Source: Mesodorylaimus sp. YZB2_4
Taxonomy: Eukaryota; Nematoda; Enoplea; Dorylaimida; Dorylaimidae
Direction of reading: 5' to 3'
Length of the DNA: 64,000 nucleotides
Assembly (NCBI GenBank): GCA_030248295.1
Contig: JASANH010001652.1
Span: 124,001 to 188,000 of the forward strand
The notes below the pieces were generated by a model. That model did not search any database and was not told the origin of the DNA. It worked only from the letters and a program-made list of their open reading frames with translations. Position numbers and translations under genes: made by a program. This document shows positions 1-10,593 of the stretch, piece by piece; the stretch's first letter is position 1, and every line of letters begins with the position of its first letter.

Positions 1-969
1 TTCGCGAATGGACATGGAACCGTCGTTGAAAAAGTTCGTGATCAAAATTCGATACCGATTCTCGTTGACAGTGTCCATGCGCAGTGATCGGACGGCTCGG
101 TAATTGCAGAACAGATGGAGGCAGGTCAGGATGAAGAACAAGGTCCAGACCAGGGTCGTTTTTCCCGAGACCATTGGCATCAGCAAGAAGCTGCATATCA
201 GGGCGGACAGATTGACCAAGGTCTCCTGACTACCGTCCTTGGCCGACACATCAGCGAGGTTGTTCCGGCGGGCTTGGTGCTGGGTAAGAGCTGCCCGGGT
301 GGCCCCACCAGCCACACCCACGATCGAACGGCACACGCTCGAGAAACAAACCATGTAAATAAATAATGGCTAAAACAAAAAATTGGGTCATTCCTGCAAC
401 TCGCGTTCGCAGTGGTACCAGCCCCAGCAAGCACCTAGCTCGGTTTCTTCTGCAAGTTGCACATTCCCCGTCCCTGCTCTACTTTCTCTTACCTTAAAAT
501 AAGGAGTCAAAATGTCCATGAAGATCGCTGTGTCATTCAAAATATCAGCAGCCAGCCTCCATTTCTTCGAATCACAATCTAGTTTCGATCCTTTGGCCCA
601 AGCGAAGGCGATGCGGCCCACCATGCCGGCCCCGTCCTTCAACAACCAAGTCAAGGTGGCCGCCAATGCTGTGGCCGACTGGTCACCCACCCCGACGCTC
701 TTCAGCACAGCTTCGGTGGCCAGAGTGCCGGTCAAGCTGCTGCAGAATGCCTGCAATGTGTCCCAACATTGGTACTCTAGATAGTCTTCAGTGACGCTGT
801 CGGGGTAGCCCTGGGGAAGGAAGACGTCACGAAAAAATGCCCGCAATGAAAACCGTTTGAGCGCCTGGTCGTGCTTCTGAATTTCGGATAATCGATTGGA
901 GCCAGCTTGGAAACGATACGTGGACTGCTTGTCCGACCCGTAATACTCGACGATCAGATCGTGCGACAT
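1..969 (-). CDS. RUSF1: RUS family protein, RUSF1-like (partial, 3' part beyond left edge)
   Basis: This is a RUS1/DUF647 family protein (C16orf58/RUSF1 in mammals). The molecular role in animals is poorly defined; plant relatives act in UV-B and root signalling. Coding exons are 493-969 and 1-369, joined in phase 0, and the C-terminus lies beyond the window. The protein starts at the ATG at 969. An earlier in-frame ATG at 1005 lies before a splice acceptor (977-978), so I prefer 969. Diagnostic stretches are LPQGYPDSVTEDYLEYQ, the run around GDQSATALAATLTWLLKDGAGM, KLDCDSKKWRLAADILND, and in the second exon VAGGATRAALTQHQARRNN followed by ADVSAKDGSQETLVNL. All match the family closely. Two hydrophobic stretches follow in exon 2. 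The gene sits head-to-tail behind FCSK, with 268 bp between FCSK's stop and this start. Confidence 0.93.
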
Positions 970-1237
970 GACGATTCTGAAAAGGCGATAAGCTATCAGT
1001 GACACACTGGAGCTTAACTATCGCACGCTGCAATCGCGTGACATCCACGCAATCGCGACCGCCACCTGATAACACTGGATGATAAGACTTCTGGTGAGAA
1101 GTTCCGACTAGCAGCTTCATACAAATCAACCAAACAGCAACACTTTAAAATTTTATTGAAGAAATATTGTGACCATATCCTGAAAGGATCAGATAAGTAG
1201 ACAGCTGATGTGGTCACCGCCACCGCAATACCTTAAA

Positions 1238-4200
1238 TTAAGATGCACCCCTGATTTGCATTGTCTCACTTTGCAATAGACTGTGATCCACTCGCACTGT
1301 ATGGACACTCATTCCCGAACTCTGCCCGCCCTCCTCCGCCACCACTCCCTCAATATCCACCTTGCTATCTGGCCGTGTGGTCATCAAATACAAGAATCCA
1401 CCCCCACCAGCGCCGGCCAGCCATCCGGCCTGAATAAGGCCCCTGCCATACAGCTTCTCTAACAACCGAGTGACGCGTTCTGGTTCACTTCCTCCACCAG
1501 CCATCAGTTTCTTCTGTTCCCAGTACTTCCGAGCGCACGAAGCAGCTGTTGGCCAGTCGCCTTGAGCAAAGGCTACCTTGGCTTGTTCGGCGTTGGTGAC
1601 CAGGTCGCCCACAGTACGCACGATCTCGGGCTTACGGGCGTACCAGCTACGGACCACTTCCTGAAACAAGGGTTGGCTACAGCACCGACAGACCAGTCGA
1701 CAGAAAAGACGATGCGGCTGCTAGATATCCGCAGGGGTCACTGTTTCGTGAGTCAGATGAACATGGGAAACCTTATGCCATTCTTGTCTGATCCAGACCT
1801 CAACCCAAATCAGAACCAAGAAAAACCCAATCTAAGTTTAGATTGCCCTCAATCAAGTCCTTGCTTACCTGCAGCAAATTCTTAGCCAGCCTAGTCTTCC
1901 CAGTGTACACCACCAATAAGTGCTGATTCAACCACGCCTGCTGCTCCTCGGCTAAAGGCACAGGTTCCACAGTCAGCCTTGGTCGACCGCATGCGTGAGT
2001 CCAAGTCGTTTCGCTTTCGAAGCGTCCAATTTTCACACCAGGGCACAGACCTCCGACTTGATCTTGCCATCCGCCGCCAGTGGTCAGCAATTGTTCAACA
2101 TAGAGGACCTAAAAAGATGTGAGCAGCTATGCTCTTGACTGAAACCATATTTCAGAACACAAGAATCGGGCAGTTGGCACGAGGCGATGCTGTGGCGAAA
2201 TTAAAACAGCTTGTTGCAAACAGGCAATGGATAAGGCATATAATGGTCAACTGCCACATTCTGTCACAATGTGTAAAATATGGTTGCGGACACGGATTTC
2301 ACCCAATAACGACTTACAGCGTTCAATATGGACTCCACATCGGGCTCCACTCCAGTCGTGGCCTTCCAGATGGATGCCACAATGCATCCAGCAAGAATGC
2401 TACTGGAACCCATTCCTGAAATGGCGATCCATTGTGACATGGGGTCTAAGCAACTCGGCGTCTCATCTCACCTGATCCGTGTGGCAAGTCAGACCAGGCA
2501 GTGACTTCGAACCCGCCTCCCCAGTCTTCCAGCAGCCTCTGATTCAAGGGCCGACCATCCCCGTCGTTGTTCGGATTCACGATTTCAGTGCACACTAACG
2601 TTGCACACACCAACGCACCGGGAGCACCAGGGTTGTTATAGCGACGGACTTCGTCCAATGACTGCAGGCGGATGCGATCGACGACTTCGCCGTAATGAGT
2701 GGTCACAATGACGATTTCGGGTTCGTGCAGACGCCTGCATACGGCTCCGATTGGTCGCTAAAAACAGTGCAATCGAGAATATGCTGGACTAAGTACTGAT
2801 AAAGAATCTATTGACAGCTTGCATTTGGTAAGCTCCTAACCGAGCAAACGTACAGTAGAGGGCAAAGACCTAGGTGCCAGGGATCTTCGAATTTGGGTCT
2901 CCCAATTAGTACTCTGACCTCGTGCAGCTGCCAGTAGCCCCAGATGACACTAAAGATGAGCCTCACCTGGGGACACTCTTCACGAGACCCACAGTATAAT
3001 CCTGAGATTCTGCAATCACAGTGATCCATCCCTCCCATGGCTTTGTCACCTACTCACCTTCTCATCGACCATCACAGCGATATTCAAGACAGCCCCTCCG
3101 TTCTCGTACGTAATAGGAGGTGTGTCAGACCATCCGCCCGACCAGTCGATTCGTGCAGCCGCCTGCACTTTGTGACCTTCATTTTCGCTGAACTGCCGAT
3201 GATCGCCGGTCGCCAACTTGCTCCCCGACTCGCGAATTGGTCTGATATACTTTTTCACACTGTCCATCACAGTGCGCCGAGTGAAAATCTGCGCCGCCGC
3301 TTCATAATGACGAGCAGCTCGAATGAGACGATCGGGCCGAGAGGACCAACGCGATCGAAGATTAGACATTCGTCGAATACCCGATTCGAGTTTTCCATCC
3401 TGCATACACGTTTAGCGATTAAAAAATGCTACTGAACAAATGGAAGAAGCGAAAGGGCATCCACTATTTTTCAGGTTTGGCTATCTAACACTGCATTTTA
3501 TCCGCAGGCAATGTGACATCTCCAGAACTACTGGCCGCCAAAAATCGCTCCCGTATCTAATATTTGCCTTGTGCGCGCAAAAATGGAAAGGCCTAAACCA
3601 TTTTGGTGACCGGAAATCCATGACTGACACTCAAAATTCAGATAAGAGGTCGCCTCAGATGCACATGGCAGATGACACACACCTCTAACATTCGCAAAGC
3701 GTCCAACCATTCGGCATTCTGCGCCGGTCCACTTCGTAATCCACCGTGCCCATACGACCAGAATCCTAGAGTGTCGGCGATGCAAGAAAGAGCGCGACCA
3801 GTGATGGACGTTGATTGACATTCGATTGCGACTGTAAAGAAATCATTCTCACGACCAATTACACCAATCAGCTGCTGACTATCCCAGACAAGAAACTGTG
3901 TCATCTGGACCGGCATAGCAGCAACAATGATCTGCCACTTACTCTGATCCAAGTGGTTCAGTAATTCTTGAGCGAACCCGTCGATGCACGAGTTGAGAAA
4001 TATTGGGAGCAGACATTCGTGCCGATTGTTCTTTAATACGTCATTGACAATCAATAGGTTGAATCCGAAACTCTGCAGCCTGAAAAAGCATAACTTATGA
4101 TTATGGGCTCACTGAATGCAACGGAAAAGAAAGTTTCCGATTTTTACGTCTTCCAACATATCAAAATCGAAATTCGCACAAAAATTCAAATTTAAAGGTG

Positions 4201-6065
4201 GAAAAGATATCATTTATAAAAAGAGCAAGACGGTAACAGCACCTGCTAGCGACAATTCGCTCGTTTTAAATTAATAATCTTAGGGGTGGGGTAAGACATT
4301 CACAACCAAGTAAGGTCTACCCCACTATGCCCATCCTGGTAATGCTGCGGTGAACTGCACGTACCGCTTGTTGTGGAGCGCTGCAGCCTCGCCATCCACC
4401 TTACTAGTCATCGACGCACCACCACTGGCACCATTTCCATCTTCGGAATGTGTCAAGCGATTCGTACAATAAGACCCGCCAAGTCGTTCCAAAACTGGAA
4501 TGCATTCTGAACGAAACCGATCCAAATCTGGTCCATCGTCAATGAAATAGTGATAATATAGAAATGGGAATAATAGGACTCGACTGGAATAATTGCTCAG
4601 AGCTTTCCATATGAACCCTCGGGCCAACTTCACAGTATTCTCGTCCGCCATTCGATTCCTGGAATCCCTGTCCGTCGCTCTCATATAAGGCAATGAACTG
4701 ACATGGCCGCGTGCGAATTCAGATTCTGTACTTTTTGTGAACGTGGCGGCCAGAAAGTCGAAGAAGAAAGAGAGCTAAAAGAACAAAAAATAAATTTATC
4801 TCTTCTGAATAGAATATGCAGTGTTACCTGTAAACTCAAGGCACCAGTGTCCACTCCCAAATACGTACAACGGTCCAAGGGTGTTTGCAAATGTAACAGC
4901 GATTCCACCACCATCGGTTTCAGATGTACCAGAGCCAACACCAAGGCCACGTGACCGTTGTGACTGGGCAAACGGCAAGGCGATATCTGAGCGAGTTTAC
5001 CTCGATACACGATTTCTTCAGGTTTTCCCTGCATCGAAAAGGAATTTTAAGACGCGCTGTCTCCTGAGTACCTCGTAACACGCACCTGTTCATTCAGTCG
5101 ATACACGCCGTGTTTCTCGGCAGCGTACTCGGGACTGACTGGGATGCTAATCAGCAAGATATCGGCTTGCTCGTCTGGGCTGCGCACAGATTGCACGGTC
5201 TGCTGATCCAGGACCAGGAAGCTGTCGGCGCCGCTGACCCACAACCCGTTGCCACGTCCACTATGCTCGGCCAATGACGTGACTGTCAGATACGTTTGCA
5301 ATAAGGGAGTCAGGGAAACTCGACAGTTACTCGGGCTGATCCAACCGGCGCCATCAGGCAATGTCAGAAATGCTGCTGCGCCGCACGGTTCGTTTCGGTA
5401 GTGGCGACCCTAACGAGACAGCTTGGCTAGTTTCACAATTGGCTTTGCTGCGAACAATTAATGCGCTTACCACGTGCATGACCAGAACGCGAGCATCTCT
5501 CAGCACATCGGCCGCCAAAACGCTGAATCCTTTGGCCGCCGATAACTGTTCCGTCACGACCAGAATTGCATTGAGTGTGGCACTGCCGCTGCCCAATTCC
5601 GGACCCGGGTCTTCGACTACTATGATTTCTGTCGATGGTGAGAAGACGCCTTTCTTTTGCCATAGGCGCAATTCTAAGGAGAAAATAACAATGGAATGAG
5701 AAATACTGGGCACCACTACTACAACACAGTGCAAAGGTCAGCATGCCCTCGAATTTTCCTGTCTTGCAGCTGCTACAAGCGCATGCATGACCACTCACAC
5801 TGCGCGTTTCAGCAGCTTCTAAGCACGAAGCGGTGCAGATATGCGCTTTTCGAGCTCGGAGAACATATCAAGTCGGGATATGCACTTTGCAGCAAGATTC
5901 TTGCTTCAAGTCGGAAAGTCAAACAAAATTGTGTACAACTTGCAAGCAGAAAATGCACCCACAACCGGCCAGGCGTATCATTCAAGCAAGCTCACCCTGA
6001 TGATATGCTGCAGCCAAATCAGCGCCCGCTCGACAGGTCAATGCTATCGCTGACCACTGCCACAT
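1238..6065 (-). CDS. FCSK: L-fucose kinase (fucokinase), 11 exons
   Basis: Fucokinase phosphorylates L-fucose to fucose-1-phosphate in the cytosolic salvage route to GDP-fucose. Exons, 5' to 3': 6065-5996, 5673-5471, 5409-5086, 5028-4828, 4774-4365, 4079-3683, 3399-3058, 2757-2472, 2415-2318, 2108-1869, 1660-1238. All phases agree and give 997 residues. The N-terminal half has the fucose-pyrophosphorylase-like motif [12 protein letters not shown] and [11 protein letters not shown]. The C-terminal half is a GHMP kinase: [12 protein letters not shown], the ATP loop [15 protein letters not shown] (split by an intron), [13 protein letters not shown], and the final [14 protein letters not shown]. 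Human FCSK is about 1084 residues. Most of the shortfall is in the middle, where the exon ending at 4365 joins directly to the exon starting at 4079. Identification is firm; individual exon borders are inferred from splice signals. Confidence 0.94.
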
Positions 6066-7207
6066 TTTGAAATTTGCCCGATGTTTTACGAAAAGGTCAA
6101 CTCTTTCTAGGAACTTGCAGGGGGCGTTGTCTGCTAGGCAACGTCATCGCGTTGATGCGCAGGTTCAACTATGCATATCAAAAGTGTGCGAATTTGAACG
6201 CATTAGTAATTTAATTGAGTATAATTAAAGCTGTAATTTTAAACTCATGCAGCCGTAACATAACGGTTTATTTATTGCCATTTATGAGTTCCAGTCTATA
6301 AAATGCAAAAAAGTTTGTCATATGGCGTCCAAAAACTAGTTCTCAGCACGTCTTGTCGATGTTAGTGCACCCGCTATCTTTTCCATCAAGCTCATTCCTT
6401 TTCCGGCTCATTCGAATATGAATGCTTTCGCTAGCCAATTTCAAGTGGCCTTTCTCAATCCTGTTCCTTCTTCTTTTGAAAGCCTGCTGTGGCGACCCCA
6501 TCTCGTCAAGATTGAAACGCGATTTTTGCACGTGTCAGGTGGTAAAAACCTTACTGATGAATTATCGTACTTATCATCGAATCCAAGCTCCGTGTGTGAC
6601 TAACGATAAGCGAGTTAGAAAGGCAGTGGGTGTACTCGCAGCAAGGTTGCCGCTATTCTCTACACCCTTCCGCCCTTCATTCACTACTTTCCCACACCAA
6701 TACATGGTATTCTCGGTCTGCTAAGCTAGCATTGTCAACAAAAATGTGCGAAAGTCGATTAGCTAGCTCGGCCCAACATTAAAATTCAACGGTTAGATTG
6801 TACTGTATGAGCAAGATATAGATAGCGAGTTGATGGCGTCGTGCGTGACCTGGAATACTCAAACGCGGACTACTGATCGATTTCAACAACCTATGTAAAT
6901 GATGGATAGCGGATTGAATTTTTATTTGATGTATTCGATTGCGTTTTAGTGAATGGCAAGAAATAATGAGGTTGGCCTGCCTGATTGTGAGTCTGCGATG
7001 ACTCCACTGTCAGTCGTTTCTGATACACCTCGCCGCAGCATTCCCTGATTACACCTGGCATTGTTGTAATAATCCTCAGTACACATACTTCCATTTCACT
7101 CGGACACCGGCTGGATCAAACTCGTTTGATCCCTTTATAATGACAACCAGTTAAATCAAGTGACGTCTAGTCATCACTTGAATCTTTTTCCCGTCGCATA
7201 CTGAACA
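6066..7207. other. Divergent intergenic region between FCSK and the LicD-like gene
   Basis: This 1.1-kb stretch separates the start of FCSK (minus) from the start of the LicD-like gene (plus), so it should hold both promoters. It is AT-rich with several short open frames that resemble nothing. Recognisable signals occur only at the right end, around 7113-7180. No repeat was recognised. Confidence 0.5.
7134..7141 (+). promoter_or_regulatory. TATA box of the LicD-like gene with adjacent inverted repeats
   Basis: TTTATAAT lies about 66 bp before the ATG at 7208, which would place the transcription start near 7165. A perfect inverted repeat, GGATCAAA (7113-7120) and TTTGATCC (7125-7132), ends two bases before the box. 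A second one, CAAGTGA (7157-7163) and TCACTTG (7174-7180), spans the expected start site and contains a CRE-like TGACGT. Function is inferred from position. Confidence 0.45.
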
Positions 7208-7942
7208 ATGTGGCTTCTATCTAGAAGGTTATGTTTTTTCAAATTTCGTACACTTTTCATTTTGATAGTGGTTTGTTTGGCCATTTATTGCACTTTTGTG
7301 TATTCTCCTTACGTCTACGAAGTAGCTCATGGCGAACTGCCGTGCTATGCCAATGAGTCGACCCGCCACAATCTTCGGCATATGCTATTCGCATTTCATC
7401 GTCTTATGATTCGTGAAAACTTGACTTATTGGATCGATTACGGTACCTTGTTGGGCAGCACCCGTCGTGGTGGCATGATTCCCTACGATCACGACGGCGA
7501 TATCGGCTATTTGTACAGTGAACTATCCAAAGTTGGTGGCATTGTGGCACCGGCCTTGCACCGCGATTACGGCGTGTCACTGAACGAACATCGACCTGTA
7601 CAAATGCAATTTCAGGGAACCATGGTGGATTTATTCGCTTATGCAACTTACGACGCCATTGGACGACCTGTACCCGACGGCAAGAAGAATACCACATTGA
7701 CCAGAGCCTTTTTTCGAGTGTCCGAATCTTTCGAACAAACTTATTCGGATATGAATGTAGAAGATGTTCTGCCAACCCAGCCGTGCCCGTTCGAGAATGA
7801 ATGGCTGATGTGCCCGAATAATCCGAGTGTCATATTGGCCACAAGGTACCCGTACACTTATCCACACATTAAAATTCCTTTCAAATTGCGCTGCTATTTA
7901 AATGTTTTCAATTTATTTAAAATAATGGTTTACGGATCGTGA
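7208..7942 (+). CDS. LicD / fukutin-family type II membrane protein
   Basis: The single-exon frame of 244 residues begins with a short basic cytoplasmic segment and a signal anchor at about residues 14-35 (TLFILIVVCLAIYCTFVY). A lumenal LicD-type nucleotidyltransferase domain follows. Its signature is WIDYGTLLGSTRRGGMIPYDHDGDIGY at about residues 77-103, with the D-x-D-x-D-like acidic cluster that binds metal; MVDLFAY follows at about 140. Fukutin, FKRP and bacterial LicD share this fold and transfer ribitol-phosphate or phosphocholine. The substrate here cannot be read from the sequence, but a Golgi location is likely. A potential splice donor (ACAAG then GTACCC) near 7845 could truncate or redirect the C-terminus. 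I saw no convincing downstream exon, so the gene is given as one exon. The stop is 28 bp before a MITE target duplication. Confidence 0.82.
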   Translation: MWLLSRRLCFFKFRTLFILIVVCLAIYCTFVYSPYVYEVAHGELPCYANESTRHNLRHMLFAFHRLMIRENLTYWIDYGTLLGSTRRGGMIPYDHDGDIGYLYSELSKVGGIVAPALHRDYGVSLNEHRPVQMQFQGTMVDLFAYATYDAIGRPVPDGKKNTTLTRAFFRVSESFEQTYSDMNVEDVLPTQPCPFENEWLMCPNNPSVILATRYPYTYPHIKIPFKLRCYLNVFNLFKIMVYGS

Positions 7943-7970
7943 CATTTACTTGGAAGAAATTTTGGTACTC

Positions 7971-8330
7971 GTCCTTGTCAAGTATGGGCAAGGGGGAGGC
8001 AGGGGGTAAGCCCCCCTCCCCGCAATCATAGGTCCAGCAGGAAGAAAGAAAAGGAAGCAAGCAAAAGCGATCTGGGCTGGACCAAGCCCTGGCCTCCAAG
8101 CACAGGCCAGTAGTCCAGCCAGCCTACAGTACTGTATGCAAAGAGTCATGCAACTCACTCGACTCGACCCAAATCTGACGACCTGGCCTGACCTGTCTCA
8201 CACGCGATCGCGATCAGATCAGACGATCTCAAACGCGCTCACACGCGATCAGATCAGGCGATCTGATCTGACCTGATCTCTACCCCTTCCCCCTCTAACC
8301 CAGCCGACCTTGCCCATACTGGGTCCTTGT
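7971..8330. mobile_element. hAT-like MITE with 8-bp target duplication
   Basis: The element body is 7979-8322 (344 bp). Identical 8-bp flanks GTCCTTGT occur at 7971-7978 and 8323-8330. The inner ends are inverted repeats: the left begins CAAGTATGGGCAAGG and the right end, reverse-complemented, begins CCAGTATGGGCAAGG. There is no coding capacity. The interior is rich in GATC palindromes (about 8200-8280) and includes the 12-bp palindrome TACAGTACTGTA near 8127. Eight-bp duplications with short terminal inverted repeats are typical of hAT elements, so this is read as a non-autonomous copy. Confidence 0.75.
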
Positions 8331-8445
8331 TAATAGACGAAGTGCAACGATGATCAGTCCAATCTTCTACAGAGAATCAATCCAGTTCTCCGAGTCGGAT
8401 TCCTTAGGGGAGAATTATTGAGAGCTTTAATTTTGTACGGAAGGG

Positions 8446-8605
8446 GTGGGCACCGTCTGTCTCTCTCACTCATGCACCTGGTGAGTGTTGGACTGCGTCC
8501 AGGCTAACCATTTCGTACACATGTATACTCGTAATGTGTGCCCTCTCCCTCGAGTGCGCCTACCCGTTTGATGAATCGGTTTCGGCAAAACATGAACATT
8601 CATTT
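8446..8605 (+). mobile_element. Degenerate tRNA-derived SINE (family 2)
   Basis: The 3' part (about 8540-8600: CCCTCGAGTGCG, then AAAACATGAACAT) matches the 3' part of the SINE at 39.25-39.42 kb, which reads CCCTCGAGTGCA and AAAACATGAACATGAA. The 5' part, beginning GTGGGCACCGTCTG, resembles the tRNA-like head of that copy but has a decayed B box. Boundaries are approximate. Confidence 0.5.
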
Positions 8606-10593
8606 TGTCCTGGTTTTATTTGAGTTTCGGACTTGAAACTGCTGTAAGAGAGCGGAAAATAAAATTAGGATACCGCTGAAAGTTCCTCGATAGGAACGTA
8701 TGACAAGTTCAACAGGTGTCTGCCTGCAGATAAGCACAGGCGTGCAGGTGCCCACGGGCTTATAATAGATGCAATATAGGGCATGTACAGTAAAAAAACA
8801 CATTCGCTGGACATATTCGAAATCTCATAAGTCCACTCATCTTATAAGTTTGAAATCCTATAACCCTTTCCGCTTTTTTAAGAGAGATTGGATTTATTCA
8901 AGTGGAGTTAAACAAAGACTCTGAGATTAAAAGTGATTATTATTCTCAGGCACTAAATGCTATTTCAGCAGGCGCAGGCTCATGAAAAATATGCCGTTTC
9001 CTCCACCCAATCAACAAATTTATGCTTGCTAATACCAGTTTTTGTTTTTATGATCGTGAAGCGTAACAGCAAAACACATGCGCTAGCTTCATCTGATAGG
9101 CCAGAATTTGGTGCCAATTGCCGATCAAGTTTTATTGCTGCTCATCGAAAGCTTCTGCAGAAAAAATACATGCTGCTTTCTACGAGTACTGGAAACTGCG
9201 AATCATACCAATCATCCTTTAGAAACGCAGTATCATTTTTACGGTAGCCATTGCTATGCCATATTTATGTGTTTTATTGCAAAGGAGCCTTCAGATCTTC
9301 TTACTTCCACAGCAACTGTCAGTGAATAAATCACGGATGCACGAGTGATCGACAGTCAGGTAGAGAAGGTGTCTCGCCTTGTTTTCTCAACACCCCGCGG
9401 CTTTTTGGCATCAAAGTGCAAAATATATCTTGAGTTGCAAGCGAACACACACAACACTAATGTCTTTTTCTCCTGATGCCTATTAGCTCGCCTTGACTCT
9501 GAGCAAGCCTTTTTAACCTAACGTTATGTCCTCTAAAAAGCATGAGAGCGATTTTTCGATATTTGCTTGAGCGAGTTGAAAGCGCAAACTGTGAACACAA
9601 TATTCGACGAGGCGTTTGATAAAGCAGAAAGAAAATGTTTTCTAGCCTCTGTGAGCAATTTAATTGACTTTTACTCCTTGGTTACCTTGACCGACGCTCA
9701 CGTATAACAGACCATTGACGGATAAGAGAAGAGAAAGTGCACGATTTTCATAAATTTTTTATGAGCAGTCGATAAATGTTTGAAAATAAGGCAGAAACTT
9801 GCCTTCAGTCTTTTTCAAACATGGTTCGAAACATGAGCTGACTTTTATTATTTATGTGTAGGCGATTCTGGACGATCGAGTGGCGAAGAGCCCTGGAGAT
9901 GTGTCATTGCGGATGCTGTGCTTCCTACAGTACAGAGACATGGGGAGGTAGAAAAGTTGCGTGAAACAGTCCTCGTCTCAACCAAGTGGGGTCTCGCTTA
10001 AGTAACTCAGTCTTCCCTAGCTGCGCACGCCATATTTGCTCGCACGGCGGGTAGCTCCCACGTGGGCAGTTGAGTGACACCCGATCCCTCAGGGCAAGCA
10101 GGTAAAAGCCAGTTTTATTTAGGTTGTGTTTTTCTGGCAACTTGGTTCTGCTCGTTAATTTTGTCCTATTCATGAGCGATGAATAAGGGGTTCTGGTGTG
10201 CGGTGGACGCTTTTTCAAGGGGCGACGTTGGGAGCGGGGATTGCAAATCGATCTGGAATAATTGTATTCGACTTGGTGTGGAAATGCCAATAGACGGAAA
10301 GGGTGTCTCATCGGCGGCGGGTAACCAAGCGCGCATTGGGCAAGAATGTCCTGGTCGCTGGGTGACCGCACAAAAACTGCTTTTACCTAGCCGGTCGATC
10401 CTACCTCGCCGGTTTGCTCGCAGGTTCGTCTCCAGGCACTCAAATACCAGTTGTCCATATCTTTGATCGAGCAGACTGGCTTTGGCTGACTTCAACTGGC
10501 AGTGGCCACCCGAATCGTTGCTTACATCCTCCTTCTCCGCCACCCGACCAGCAACGCAGTTTCCAAATCGGGACTCCGATCGGCCAGTGCATA

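Larger units (their letters stand above)
7943..10593. other. Intergenic region between the LicD-like gene and the anoctamin
   Basis: This 2.65-kb stretch contains a hAT-like MITE (7971-8330), a degenerate SINE (about 8446-8605), and otherwise AT-rich sequence without a recognisable gene. An open frame continuous with the anoctamin first exon begins near 10414, so the true 5' end of that gene lies in or beyond the last 200 bp. Minus-strand frames near 9925-10543 show no family resemblance. Confidence 0.5.

Noticed and set aside
9925-10543. Two overlapping minus frames (148 and 125 codons) upstream of the anoctamin
   Set aside because: Rich in Arg, Pro and Leu with no domain; they overlap each other and the open upstream part of the anoctamin exon.
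10414-10593. Anoctamin start at an upstream in-frame initiator near 10414
   Set aside because: The extra 60 residues are Pro/Ser-rich without family character; the ATG at 10594 is nearer to the conserved N-domain. A real upstream exon remains possible.
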